A stretch of DNA of 64,000 bases from Streptomyces sp. G-G2 (GCF_030063135.1 NZ_JASISO010000024.1:56999-120998); one strand, 5' to 3'. Positions 25,769 to 34,031 are shown, counted from the stretch's first letter. Notes: generated from the letters alone by a model not told the origin. Program-made: numbers and translations.

Positions 25769-26859
25769 GTGATCTTCTTCCGGTCGTGGAGGACGGTCGC
25801 CAGGGCCGGGACGAGACCGGTCCAGAACAGCAGCTGCGGAACGTCCCGTCCGGTCCAGGGCACGACGGCGATCAGCACCCCGCAGAGGGTCGCCCAGGCC
25901 GCCTGGACGAGGACCACCCGGGCCCAGGGCTCCCGGGCGACGAGCGGACGTACGCTCATCCGGACCCCGAGGCGCATCGTGCGGTAGCGGCGCCAGGCGC
26001 CGAAGCCCCAGACTGCGCTCATCAGCACCAGCACCCAGAGCCGCATGCCGAGCGGCAGCGGGAGCGGTACGGGCTCCTCGCCCTCGGTGGGGAAGGTGTT
26101 GACGGCCGCCGCGGCGATGACCAGGCAGCCGAGGGCGAGCCAGCGGGTGCCGCGCAGCATCCGGTAGACGGCCGCGTCGAGTCCCGAGCGCAGGTCGGCC
26201 GAGCCTGGTACGACGGCCAGCGCGGCAGCGAAGGTGTCGGCGGCCCGGGCCGCGCTGGTCCCGGGCTGGTCGGCCTCGCGGCGCGCCAGGTAGGGGACGG
26301 CGAAGGTGTTGCCCGGATCGGAGCCGAGCAGGGTGCGCCGGGCCTCCTCGGCGGCTTCCTCGCGGCCCGTCTCGGTGGCGACGTAGAGGAGCACCTCGCG
26401 GACCCACTGCTCCTCGGGGCCGAGGCGGGCGGCGGCCCGGGCCTCCTCCCAGGCGTCGTCGGGGCGCTTGGGGTCGACGAGCATGAGCAGTTCGGCCCGT
26501 CCGGCGCGGGCGAGCCAGTTGTCCGGGTCGATCCGGACGGCCCGTTCCATCATGTCCAGCGCGTCCGCGTAGCGGCCGACCCGGCGCAGGCAGAAGGAGC
26601 GGGTGAAGTACGCGTCGTAGTACTCCGGGTCGCGGACCAGGGCCTCGGCGGTGGCGTCGTAGGCCTGCTGGTAGTCCCGGCGCCCGAAGTGGGCGCGGGC
26701 GAGCCAGACCCAGGCGAACAGGTCCTCGGGGTCCTCGGCGAGGCGGCGGCCGAGCACCTCCAGGGCGGCCTCGGAGCGACCCGCCTCGACGAGCGCCATG
26801 CCCTGGGCGCTCAGGGGGTGCCGGGTGTGCCCGGTGGGCGGGGTGTGCGGGCCGGTCAC
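25765..26859 (-). CDS. TPR-repeat membrane protein, second gene of the AAA/TPR operon
   Basis: This 364-residue protein has TPR-type repeats in residues ~15-220 (LSAQGMALVEAGRSEAALEVLG, ARAHFGRRDYQQAYDATAEALVRDPEYYDAYF). Four predicted membrane helices follow (around RWLALGCLVIAAAAV, LWVLVLMSAVWGFGAW, VLVQAAWATLCGVLIAVV, LLFWTGLVPALATVL). The chosen start, GTG 26859, overlaps the AAA gene stop as GTGA. The operon thus has GTGA coupling at both junctions, which suggests fixed stoichiometry. No enzymatic motif is visible. Confidence 0.8.
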   Translation of the reverse strand: MTGPHTPPTGHTRHPLSAQGMALVEAGRSEAALEVLGRRLAEDPEDLFAWVWLARAHFGRRDYQQAYDATAEALVRDPEYYDAYFTRSFCLRRVGRYADALDMMERAVRIDPDNWLARAGRAELLMLVDPKRPDDAWEEARAAARLGPEEQWVREVLLYVATETGREEAAEEARRTLLGSDPGNTFAVPYLARREADQPGTSAARAADTFAAALAVVPGSADLRSGLDAAVYRMLRGTRWLALGCLVIAAAAVNTFPTEGEEPVPLPLPLGMRLWVLVLMSAVWGFGAWRRYRTMRLGVRMSVRPLVAREPWARVVLVQAAWATLCGVLIAVVPWTGRDVPQLLFWTGLVPALATVLHDRKKIT

Positions 26860-28226
26860 AGCTTCCGCTTCTTCTTCAGGTAGGCGAGCAGGTCGTCGTA
26901 CATGCCCCCGTCGTTGGCGAACATGGCCACATTGCGGGCGGAGGCGAACCAGGGCTCGCTGGAGGGGCGGATCTGCTTCGCGGCGGAGAGCAGGTCCTTC
27001 ATGCCGATCATGCGTACGGTGCCGGTACGGGCGGAGTCGAGCAGCGCCGTCTCGGCGGCCGTCTCGCACACGTGGGCCAGGTCGGCGCCGGAGAAGTCCT
27101 CGGTGGCCTTGGCGAGTTTGCCCAGGTCGACGGCTTCGATGGGACGTTCGCGCAGGTGGTAGTGGAGGATCGCCTCGCGGGCCGCGGCGTCCGGCGGGAG
27201 CACGAGCAGGGTCCGGTCGAGCCTGCCGGGGCGGCGCAGGGCGATGTCCACGTCCCAGGGGACGTTGGTGGCGGCGAGCACGAAGACGCCCTCGTCGGCG
27301 CCGCTGCCGACACCGTCCAGCTCGGTCAGCAGCTGGTTGACGACGTTGCGCAGGCCGCTGTGGGCCGTGCGGCTGCGCTTGGCGCCGAGCGCGTCCAGTT
27401 CGTCGAGGAAGACCACGCAGGGGGCCTGGCGGCGGGCGGTCTCGAAGATGTCGTGGACGTTCTTCTCGGACCGGCCGATCCACATGTCGAGGATGTCGGA
27501 CAGCGAGATCGACATGAAGCTCGCGCCGAGTTCACCGGCGACGGCCCGGGCGATGAAGGTCTTTCCGCAGCCGGGCGGTCCGTAGAGGAGCAGGCCGCCG
27601 CGCAGGCTCTTGCCGTAGAGCTTGCGCAGTTCGGGGTTGCGCATCGGGGCCAGGAAGGCCGCTTCGAGGCGGTCCTTGACGTCCTGCATGCCGCCGACGT
27701 CGGCGAGGCGTACGGTTCCGGGCGCGTCGATGTCCCAGGGCGAGGTGTCGTCGTCGTCCGGGCCGCCCGGGCCCTCGCCGTCGCTGGTGAGGGGCTGTTC
27801 GCGGGCTTCGTCCGCGCCGGAGCCGGGCACGAAGCGGGGGGCGACGACCCCGTCGAGGTCCTGCTCGGCGGCGTCCCAGTCGAAGCCGGGGCGACCGGCG
27901 GCACGGCCGGTGGCGGCGGGCGGCACGGCCGGGGGCGCGGGCGCGGGTGGCGCAGCAGGGGGCGCGGGCGGTGCGTCGGTCGGCGCGGGCGGGGCCGTCG
28001 GCACGGCCGGTCCGGCGGGCGGCAGGCCCATCGCGCGCAGCATCAGGTTCCGGGCCTCGGCGTCCGCGGGCGCGTACTGCAAAGCCACCGCGACCTCGGC
28101 CACGGCGGCTTCGGAGTGCCCTGCCGCGAGCAGCAGTTCGGCGAGGTGCAGGCGCAGGGGGACGTCCTCGGGCGCGGCGGCGACCGCCGTGCGCAGGCTC
28201 CGGATCAGGGGGGACTCGTCGGACAT
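26856..28226 (-). CDS. AAA+ ATPase with N-terminal helical repeat and proline-rich linker
   Basis: This 456-residue protein has a TPR-like N-terminal ~75 residues (LRLHLAELLLAAGHSEAAVAEVAVAL). A Pro/Ala-rich linker (~80-110) follows, then a classic AAA module. Its motifs are VGGMQDVKDRL, Walker A GPPGCGKT (216-223), Walker B VVFLDELDALG, sensor 1 ATN, and arginine-finger region RRPGRLDRT. The sequence is of the FtsH/Cdc48-like AAA class but lacks a protease or second AAA ring. It is the first gene of a coupled operon with two TPR-membrane proteins. It probably remodels or disassembles a protein complex, with the TPR proteins as membrane adaptors; the substrate is unknown. Confidence 0.85.
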   Translation of the reverse strand: MSDESPLIRSLRTAVAAAPEDVPLRLHLAELLLAAGHSEAAVAEVAVALQYAPADAEARNLMLRAMGLPPAGPAVPTAPPAPTDAPPAPPAAPPAPAPPAVPPAATGRAAGRPGFDWDAAEQDLDGVVAPRFVPGSGADEAREQPLTSDGEGPGGPDDDDTSPWDIDAPGTVRLADVGGMQDVKDRLEAAFLAPMRNPELRKLYGKSLRGGLLLYGPPGCGKTFIARAVAGELGASFMSISLSDILDMWIGRSEKNVHDIFETARRQAPCVVFLDELDALGAKRSRTAHSGLRNVVNQLLTELDGVGSGADEGVFVLAATNVPWDVDIALRRPGRLDRTLLVLPPDAAAREAILHYHLRERPIEAVDLGKLAKATEDFSGADLAHVCETAAETALLDSARTGTVRMIGMKDLLSAAKQIRPSSEPWFASARNVAMFANDGGMYDDLLAYLKKKRKL

Positions 28227-28374
28227 GGCCTCACCCTATGGAGTGAACCCCGAACTGACGAAACGGAACCATCGTTGACGGATGCCCGCGCCACGCGTCG
28301 GGTGATCACGGCGTGTACGGTCCTCACCGCGACGCATCCCGCACCGCATCCCGCGTCGGCCCAGGAGGCAGCAC

Positions 28375-29115
28375 ATGACGGTTCCGGTCACCGTGGTCAC
28401 CGGCGGCAGCAGGGGGATCGGGGCGGCGACCTGCCTGCGCCTGGCGGCCGAGGGACACCGTCTCGCCCTCGGCTACGTCAGCGACGCGACGGCCGCGGAG
28501 GCGACCGCCGAGCGGGTGCGGACGCTGGGCGTCCGGTGCGTGACGGTACGCGTGGACACCTCCGAGGAGGCCGGTGTGGAGCGGCTGTTCGACATCGCGC
28601 GGGACGAACTCGGGGCGGTGACCGGCCTGGTCAACAACGCCGGGGTGACGGGACCGCTGGGGCGGCTCGCGGACGCGCGGACGGGGGACCTGCGGCGGGT
28701 GGTGGACGTGAACCTGTTCGGGTACCTGCTGTGCTGCCGCCGGGCCGCCCGCGACATGGCCGCCACGGGCGGCGGCGCGATCGTGAACGTGTCCTCGGCC
28801 GCTGCCACTCTCGGCGGGGCCGGGGACTACGTCCACTACGCGGCGACGAAGGCGGCCGCCGACGCCCTGACGGTGGGCCTGTCCAAGGAGCTCGGCGCGG
28901 ACGGGATCCGGGTGAACGCCGTCGCACCCGGCATCATCGACACCGACATGCACGCGGCGATGGGCGACCCGGACCGGGCGGCCCGCTCGGGCCCCGGCAT
29001 CCCGCTCGGCCGCCCCGGCCTGCCCGCCGAGGTGGCGGCCGCCATCACCTGGCTGCTGTCCCCCGACGCCTCGTACACGACGGGCGCGGTCCTGCGGGTC
29101 TCCGGCGGCCGCTGA
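28375..29115 (+). CDS. Short-chain dehydrogenase/reductase (FabG-like)
   Basis: This 246-residue SDR has the NADP-binding TGGSRGIG at the N-terminus, the structural NNAG, a catalytic Ser in NVSSAAATLGG and the active-site YAATK. It ends in the typical GAVLRVSGGR. It resembles 3-oxoacyl-ACP reductases and related carbonyl reductases; the substrate is not predictable. CAGGAGG lies upstream of ATG 28375. It stands alone between divergent and convergent neighbours. Confidence 0.9.
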   Translation: MTVPVTVVTGGSRGIGAATCLRLAAEGHRLALGYVSDATAAEATAERVRTLGVRCVTVRVDTSEEAGVERLFDIARDELGAVTGLVNNAGVTGPLGRLADARTGDLRRVVDVNLFGYLLCCRRAARDMAATGGGAIVNVSSAAATLGGAGDYVHYAATKAAADALTVGLSKELGADGIRVNAVAPGIIDTDMHAAMGDPDRAARSGPGIPLGRPGLPAEVAAAITWLLSPDASYTTGAVLRVSGGR

Positions 29116-29186
29116 CCGGGGGCGGTGGCGTCACCCACTCCTGCGGCCGCTCGGGCCATCAGCGGTCGTACGTCGGGAACGCGCCG

Positions 29187-29960
29187 TTACGAGCGGCCGG
29201 TCATCGCCGCGCGGGTGGCCGGGCCGTAGACGCCCGAGGGGTCGCCCGTGAGGCCGCGGTCGCGCTGGAACTGGGCGACTCCGCGCCGGGTCCCGTCGTC
29301 GTACGTCCCGGAGGCGGAGACGTACGTGAACCCCTGGGCGAAGAGCTGTTCCTGCAGGGCGCGCACCTCGGCCCCGGAGTCCCCGGGTCGCAGGGTGGCT
29401 CCCGTGGCCGGGCTCGGCGGACGCGGGGTGACCGGCGGCCCGGACGGCGTCGGCCGCGCCGGAGCCGGGGAGACCGGGACGCTCGCGCCGGGGGCGGACG
29501 GGGCGGGGGTCGCGGGCGGGCGTACGGACGCGGTCGAGGACACGACGGGGTCCTCGGCGGCCGCCCCGTGGCCCGGGAGCCCGGGCACCGACACCGAGGG
29601 CGGCCTGACCGTGCGCGGCGGATCGGCGGGCGGGGCGTCGAGCAGGACGAGCAGGGTGCCGGTGGTGAGGACGGCGAGCAGACCGAGCACCACCAGGGAG
29701 TTGCGCATGCCGTGTTCGCGCCGTACGCCGGGTACCGCGTCCGTGGCGGCGGCCCCGGGCGCCGCGGGCGCGTCGGAAGCGGCCGCCGGCACGGCTGCGG
29801 ACGCCCGGCGCGGCTCCCCCGGGGTGTACGGCGGCCAGGCGGGGGCGCCCGTAGGGCCCTGCGCGCCCCGTCGGGACGGGCGGCCGCCGCGGGTGACGTA
29901 GGGGCGCACGAGGAGCCGGTCGTCGAGGACGGGGCCGGTCTCATCGGGGTGGTGGGGCAC
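29187..29960 (-). CDS. Membrane-anchored peptidoglycan-binding protein
   Basis: This 257-residue protein has a cytoplasmic Pro/Arg-rich N-terminus (~85 residues), one membrane helix (SLVVLGLLAVLTTGTLLVLL), a long Pro/Ser/Ala-rich wall-spanning linker and a C-terminal PG_binding_1 domain (residues ~190-255: LRPGDSGAEVRALQEQLFAQGF, GVYGPATRAAM). GTG 29960 is chosen because GGAGA lies seven bases upstream. The domain binds peptidoglycan; no hydrolase domain is attached. It is divergent from the second lipoprotein gene (30201), which may also face the wall. Confidence 0.8.
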   Translation of the reverse strand: MPHHPDETGPVLDDRLLVRPYVTRGGRPSRRGAQGPTGAPAWPPYTPGEPRRASAAVPAAASDAPAAPGAAATDAVPGVRREHGMRNSLVVLGLLAVLTTGTLLVLLDAPPADPPRTVRPPSVSVPGLPGHGAAAEDPVVSSTASVRPPATPAPSAPGASVPVSPAPARPTPSGPPVTPRPPSPATGATLRPGDSGAEVRALQEQLFAQGFTYVSASGTYDDGTRRGVAQFQRDRGLTGDPSGVYGPATRAAMTGRS

Positions 29961-30142
29961 GGTCGTCTCCAGGCAGGGCTGCGAAGGGGGGCCGGGCGAG
30001 TTCCGGAAGAGCCGGCCCGGCCGCCGGGTCAAAGTAGCGCGAACCAGACGCGGGCCCGACGGCGGGTCCAGCTCGGCCCGTTCGCCCCGCCGCGCCCGGG
30101 TCCCTGGGGGCCCGGGCCCCGGGCGCCGACCCCGAACTCCCG

Positions 30143-30155
30143 TCACCCGTACGCG
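30143..30155 (+). promoter_or_regulatory. Conserved upstream element of the second lipoprotein paralog
   Basis: The sequence TCACCCGTACGCG is identical to that at 553-565 and is also exactly 58 bases before its ATG. A duplicated promoter or regulator site is the simplest reading. Confidence 0.45.
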
Positions 30156-30200
30156 GTACCGGGCCCGACGTCCGGACCCGGGGTACGGCATGGTGGAGGG

Positions 30201-30650
30201 ATGCAGTTACGCCGGGCCGTCCCCCTCTCCCTCGCCGTACTCCTCGCGGGGACCGGCTGCGTCTGCGTCGGCGCGCACGCTCCGGCCCCCTCACACACGC
30301 CCGTACCACCCGCCGACTCCCCGGTGCTGCCGCTCGGCCGGGTGCCCGACGGCTCCGGCACGCCCCCGGGCCCGCTGTTCGCGGAGCCGGACGGGGCGGC
30401 GCGCTCCGCCCGGCCCTCCCCCGACGCGTCCGCGCGGGACGCCCGCCGGGCGGACGGGCAGGAAGCCCGCCCTTCGGCGCCCCGGCGGACCTCCCCGCGC
30501 AAGTCCGCCCCCTCCCGCCCCCGCCACCCGATCGCCCCCGCACCCGCGCGGGTGCCCGGCGGGCCGGGCATGGACGAGCTGTGCGCGGCGGCCGAGGGCG
30601 CCGTCCCGCCGTCGGTCGTGGACCTGTGCGTGGGGCAGTACGACCGTTGA
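30201..30650 (+). CDS. Small secreted lipoprotein, paralog of the gene at 611
   Basis: This 149-residue protein starts MQLRRAVPLSLAVLLAGTGC (putative lipidated Cys20). A Pro/Arg/Ala-rich low-complexity middle follows, including a positively charged segment (SAPRRTSPRKSAPSRPRH). The ending is LCAAAEGAVPPSVVDLCVGQYDR in outline, with the same two-cysteine pattern as the gene at 611. Conservation of only the signal and C-terminal tail suggests that the tail is the functional part. Neighbours differ between the two copies, so they were not duplicated as a larger block. Confidence 0.7.
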   Translation: MQLRRAVPLSLAVLLAGTGCVCVGAHAPAPSHTPVPPADSPVLPLGRVPDGSGTPPGPLFAEPDGAARSARPSPDASARDARRADGQEARPSAPRRTSPRKSAPSRPRHPIAPAPARVPGGPGMDELCAAAEGAVPPSVVDLCVGQYDR

Positions 30651-30672
30651 ACGGGCCTACGGCGAGAATCGC

Positions 30673-30703
30673 TTGACCCTCCCCCTGTGTGAGGCCCTGC
30701 ACT
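30673..30703 (+). promoter_or_regulatory. MerR-type promoter with long spacer
   Basis: TTGACC (30673-30678) and TGCACT (30698-30703) are separated by 19 bp, the stretched spacing typical of MerR-controlled promoters. An inverted CCTC-N9-GAGG lies in the spacer. It is 11 bases before ATG 30714, pointing to autoregulation. The -10 is a weak match. Confidence 0.45.
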
Positions 30704-30713
30704 GGAAGGCGTC

Positions 30714-31565
30714 ATGTTCACCATCGGAGACTTCGCCAAACACGGCCGGGTGTCGGTCCGCATGCTGCGTCATTACGACGCCATCGGGCTGCTGCGCCCT
30801 GCCCGTGTCGACCCCGTCAGCGGCTACCGCCACTACGAGGCCGCCCAGCTCGCCCCGCTCAACCGGATCATCGCGCTCAAGGAACTCGGCTTCAGCCTCC
30901 AGCAGGTGGGGTCGATCCTCGGCGACCGGGTGGGTGCGCAGGAGCTGCGCGGCATGCTGCGGCTGCGCCGGGCGGAACTGGAGGAGGCCCTGGCCGCTAC
31001 GGCGGCCCGGCTCACCCAGGTCGAGACGAGGCTCCGGACCATCGAGAGCGAGGGCGCCATGCCCACCGAGGACATCGTCGTGAAGAGCCTGCCGCCCGTG
31101 CGGCTGGCCGAGTTGACGGGGATCGCGGCGAGTTACGGCCCGCAGGACATCGGGCCGGTCGTCGGGCCGCTGTACGAGGAGCTGTGCGGGATGTTCGAGA
31201 CCGCGCGGGTGACCCCCACGGGGCCGGGGGTCGCGTACTACGAGGACGCGCCCGAGCCGGACAGCGGGGCGATCCTGGTGCACGCGGCCCTGCCGGTGGC
31301 GGAATCGGTGCGCGCGCGGGATCTGGGACCGGCGGTGCGGATCGTCGTGCTCCCGGCGGTGGAACGTGCGGCGACCGTGGTGCACCGGGGCCCGATGGAC
31401 GGCGTACTGCCCACCGCGCAGGCCCTCGCGCGCTGGATCGACGCGCACGGCCACCGGTCGGCCGGGTACGCGCGCGAGCTGGCGCTCGCCTGCCCGCCGG
31501 ACCGCGCCCAGTGGGTGACCGAGTTGCAGGAGCCGCTCGCGCAGGGGAGCCCGGACGGTACGTAG
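30714..31565 (+). CDS. MerR-family regulator with GyrI-like effector-binding domain
   Basis: This 283-residue regulator has an N-terminal MerR DNA-binding domain (FTIGDFAKHGRVSVRMLRHYDAIGLLRPARVD, GYRHYEAAQLAPLNRI). A coiled-coil dimerisation helix follows (residues ~80-118), then a C-terminal GyrI/AraC effector-binding domain (~125-280) of the BmrR/TipA sort that binds hydrophobic drugs or metabolites. GGAAGG precedes ATG 30714. The P-loop gene at 31575 begins 9 bases after the stop, so the two may be cotranscribed. The effector is unknown. Confidence 0.85.
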   Translation: MFTIGDFAKHGRVSVRMLRHYDAIGLLRPARVDPVSGYRHYEAAQLAPLNRIIALKELGFSLQQVGSILGDRVGAQELRGMLRLRRAELEEALAATAARLTQVETRLRTIESEGAMPTEDIVVKSLPPVRLAELTGIAASYGPQDIGPVVGPLYEELCGMFETARVTPTGPGVAYYEDAPEPDSGAILVHAALPVAESVRARDLGPAVRIVVLPAVERAATVVHRGPMDGVLPTAQALARWIDAHGHRSAGYARELALACPPDRAQWVTELQEPLAQGSPDGT

Positions 31566-31574
31566 GCTGCGCGT

Positions 31575-33017
31575 ATGCGGCGGGTACTGGTGGCCGGGAT
31601 CAGCGGGGCCGGGAAGTCGGCCCTGGCGGCGGAGCTGGGCCGACGGTCCGGGCTGCCGCACCACGGGATGGACGCGCTGCACTTCACCGGGCCGGGGTGG
31701 GCCGTGAACGAGGACTTCGTGCGGGACACGGCCCGCCTCGCGGCCGGGGACCGCTGGATCTTCGACTCGCTCGGCTACCCCGCCGTGCGGGACCTGCTGT
31801 GGGAGCGGGCCGACACCGTCGTCTGGCTGGACCATCCCCGCCGCGTGATCATGTGGCGGGTGCTGCGCCGCTCGGTGCGCAGGACCGTGTTCCGAGAGCG
31901 GGTCTTCGGGGGGAACGTCGAAACCTGGGGCGACTGGCTGCGCGCCGACCACCCGGCCTGGTGGGCCTGGTCTCAGTACGCCGCCCGGCGTGCCGAGATC
32001 GCCCGGCGGGCGGCCGATCCGCGCTTCGCACCGCTGCGGGTGGTGCGGCTGCGGAACCAGGCCGAGGCGGACGCCTGGCTGCGGGGGCTCGGCGCGGACG
32101 GCCCGGCTCAGGCGTGTTCCGACAGGGACGGCTCAGCCCCCGGGCGCGGCGGGGCGCAGGCGGCTCAGGCCGGTGCGGGCGGTGCGGCCGCGGCGGCGCC
32201 ATTCGGAGCGCGGGATCCGGGCGCGCTGGCCCCCGCTGGTGATCAGGGCGTTCACCGGGGTGTGCGGGTCGGCCGCCATCCCCTTGGCGACCAGGACGCC
32301 GACCACCAGCGGCACCAGGGCCACGGCGAGGGCGGACCCGGCGGTGGTGACGTGCCGTACGCCGGGGTGCCGCAGGCTCGGGTACCGCGTGCTCAGGTGC
32401 CATGCGCGCGGGTACCGGCTGCGGGTACGGGGGCGGGTGGCGGCGTCGGATGTCATGGTCCCATTCGACCAGCGGCGGCGCCGCGGGGAATCGGGCGGCG
32501 TACTCAGGTCGTTGGGGACGAAGTACTCAGTGAGGAGTGGTCCGGGATGACGGATTCGGCTTCCGGGGAAGGCTTCGAGCCCGCGACGGGCGACGGGCCG
32601 GTGCCCGCCGGGGATCGCGCGGCGGCGCGGTCGCGGGCCGCGCAGGTGCGTACGGCGTACGAGGGTCTGCTCACCATGCGCCGGATCCTGAGCGGGGGCT
32701 CCGGGGACGCCCCCGCGCCCTGGGAGCGGCAGCGGATGCCGCGCGCGGTGGCGCTCGTACTGGAGGCGGCGGGCCTGCCCGCGTCGGCGCTGGACGGGAG
32801 CGGCCGGCGGGCCGCCACCGGCTACCGGGTCCGGGCCGGGGAGGCCCCCGAACGGGTCGAGGTGACCTGGGTGGGCCCCCCGGGCGGCGGGGCGGCCGCG
32901 GAGGAGGAGGAACGGCTGACGGCGTGCGCCGAGGAGCTGGGCCGCCACGGCTGGGAGTGCCTGCTCTACCGGGGCCCCCGGCGGCGCCGTTTCCTGGAGG
33001 TCGAACCGCCCCGCTGA
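31575..33017 (+). CDS. P-loop nucleoside/nucleotide kinase-like protein; frame lacks a stop and runs into the next gene
   Basis: Residues 1-~180 are an adenylate-kinase-like P-loop domain: VLVAGISGAGKSALAAELGRR, GMDALHF, WIFDSLGYPAVRDLLWERAD and VVWLDHPRR, then a lid with R-rich WRVLRRSVRR. Similar proteins are about 180-200 residues and end soon after the final helix (QAEADAWLRGLG). Here no stop follows. The frame stays open for 480 codons, through DNA antisense to the small gene at 32133-32456, and into the 32547 coding region in the same frame. The antisense middle has codon usage unlike coding sequence, so true domain content is probably only the first ~180 residues. Stop loss or a frameshift near 32110 is suspected. 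Confidence 0.6.
   Translation: MRRVLVAGISGAGKSALAAELGRRSGLPHHGMDALHFTGPGWAVNEDFVRDTARLAAGDRWIFDSLGYPAVRDLLWERADTVVWLDHPRRVIMWRVLRRSVRRTVFRERVFGGNVETWGDWLRADHPAWWAWSQYAARRAEIARRAADPRFAPLRVVRLRNQAEADAWLRGLGADGPAQACSDRDGSAPGRGGAQAAQAGAGGAAAAAPFGARDPGALAPAGDQGVHRGVRVGRHPLGDQDADHQRHQGHGEGGPGGGDVPYAGVPQARVPRAQVPCARVPAAGTGAGGGVGCHGPIRPAAAPRGIGRRTQVVGDEVLSEEWSGMTDSASGEGFEPATGDGPVPAGDRAAARSRAAQVRTAYEGLLTMRRILSGGSGDAPAPWERQRMPRAVALVLEAAGLPASALDGSGRRAATGYRVRAGEAPERVEVTWVGPPGGGAAAEEEERLTACAEELGRHGWECLLYRGPRRRRFLEVEPPR
32133..32456 (-). CDS. Small basic membrane protein
   Basis: This 107-residue protein has a basic N-terminus (TRPRTRSRYPRAWHLSTRY), one membrane helix (GSALAVALVPLVVGVLVAKGMA) and a polar tail ending RLRPAAPGG. 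Its codons are strongly G/C-ending in this frame, supporting a real gene. It lies entirely antisense to the readthrough part of the kinase frame. No family is recognised. Confidence 0.65.
   Translation of the reverse strand: MTSDAATRPRTRSRYPRAWHLSTRYPSLRHPGVRHVTTAGSALAVALVPLVVGVLVAKGMAADPHTPVNALITSGGQRARIPRSEWRRRGRTARTGLSRLRPAAPGG
32547..33017 (+). CDS. Hypothetical protein, in frame with the upstream kinase
   Basis: ATG 32547 has GAGGAG nine bases upstream, so it probably starts a separate 156-residue protein. The first ~40 residues are acidic and disordered. Then come a helix (AAQVRTAYEGLLTMRRILSG), a beta-rich stretch (VEVTWVGPPGGG) and a helix-strand end (LTACAEELGRHGWECLLYRGPRRRRFLEVE). 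I do not recognise the family. It shares its reading frame and stop with the kinase at 31575, so a fusion product is formally possible. Confidence 0.6.
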   Translation: MTDSASGEGFEPATGDGPVPAGDRAAARSRAAQVRTAYEGLLTMRRILSGGSGDAPAPWERQRMPRAVALVLEAAGLPASALDGSGRRAATGYRVRAGEAPERVEVTWVGPPGGGAAAEEEERLTACAEELGRHGWECLLYRGPRRRRFLEVEPPR

Positions 33018-33071
33018 GCCGGCGGCCGAAATCCGGTGTCGCCCGGGGCGTCCGTGGTGCAGGCTCGCGGG

Positions 33072-34031
33072 ATGAGCACGATGGACGCCCTCGCGACCCG
33101 GGTCGCCGACGGCGAGACGGTGGAGTTCCGGCCCTCGGGGTCCTCGATGGTCCCGCTGGTCCACGACCGGCAGCCGGTGGTCGTCGCTCCGGCGGACCCC
33201 GCCCGGATCGAGGTCGGCGACATCGTGCTCGCGCGCGTGCGGGGCGCCGTGTACCTGCACCTGGTCTCGGCGGTGGACCCGTCGCTCGGGCGGGTCCGGA
33301 TCGGTGACAACCGCGGCCGTGTCAACGGCTGGACCGGCCGTGACCGGGTGTACGGGATCTGCGTGGCCGTGGCAGGCGTACGACGCCCAGGAGCCGCGGA
33401 CCGGATCCGCGGAGCGCTCCCGCCCGCCGCCGGTGCTCGCGCCCCGCTGCCCGGGGTCATCGCGGCGGCGCGGGTGGATCTGGTGCCGCTGGGGGTCGGG
33501 CACGCGGCGGAGATGGCCGGGGTGCTGGCGGATCCCGCGCTGCACCGGTTCATCGGGGGTGAACCGGCGGGCCCGGACGCGTTGCGCGCCCGCTACGCCC
33601 GGCAGAGCGCGGGCTCCCCCGACCCGGCGGTCCTGTGGGGCAACTGGGTGCTCCTGCTGCGGGGCGAGGGGCGGCTGGTGGGGGCCGTACAGGCCACGGT
33701 CGAGGCCGGGACCGCCGAGGTGGCGTGGGTGATCGGCACGCCCTGGCAGGGCCGCGGCCTCGCGACGGAGGCGGCCCGCGCCCTGGTCGCGGCGCTGACG
33801 ACGGGCCGCCCGGCGGGTGCCACCACCGTGCGGGCCGCCGCACACGCACCGGTCACGCACGCACCCGTCGCACACGCGCCCGTCGCGCACACGGTCGTCG
33901 CGCACGTCCACCCGGACCACCACGCCTCGGCGGCCGTGGCGTCCGCCTGCGGGCTCGCCCCCACCTCCGTCGTCCAGGACGGCGAGGTCCGGTGGCGGCT
34001 CGCGCCGCCCGGTCAGCGCGCGTCCGGGTAG
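33072..34031 (+). CDS. S24/S26-peptidase-like domain fused to a GNAT acetyltransferase
   Basis: This 319-residue protein joins two domains. Residues ~1-105 resemble the S24/S26 peptidase fold (FRPSGSSMVPLVHDRQPVVVAP with the usual Ser, then VGDIVLARVRGAVYLHLV and GDNRGRVNGW). The general-base Lys expected before the last strand is not seen (YLHLV), so activity is doubtful. Residues ~140-310 are a GNAT fold (LVPLGVGHAAEMAGVLAD, AWVIGTPWQGRGLATEAARALV with the acetyl-CoA loop). A His-rich repeat interrupts it near residues 258-280 (HAPVTHAPVAHAPVAH). ATG 33072 is preferred to GTG 33036; neither has a strong ribosome-binding site. Confidence 0.7.
   Translation: MSTMDALATRVADGETVEFRPSGSSMVPLVHDRQPVVVAPADPARIEVGDIVLARVRGAVYLHLVSAVDPSLGRVRIGDNRGRVNGWTGRDRVYGICVAVAGVRRPGAADRIRGALPPAAGARAPLPGVIAAARVDLVPLGVGHAAEMAGVLADPALHRFIGGEPAGPDALRARYARQSAGSPDPAVLWGNWVLLLRGEGRLVGAVQATVEAGTAEVAWVIGTPWQGRGLATEAARALVAALTTGRPAGATTVRAAAHAPVTHAPVAHAPVAHTVVAHVHPDHHASAAVASACGLAPTSVVQDGEVRWRLAPPGQRASG

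Noticed and set aside
33830..33915. His-rich repeat as a separate gene or metal-peptide
   Set aside because: It lies in frame inside the GNAT coding region.
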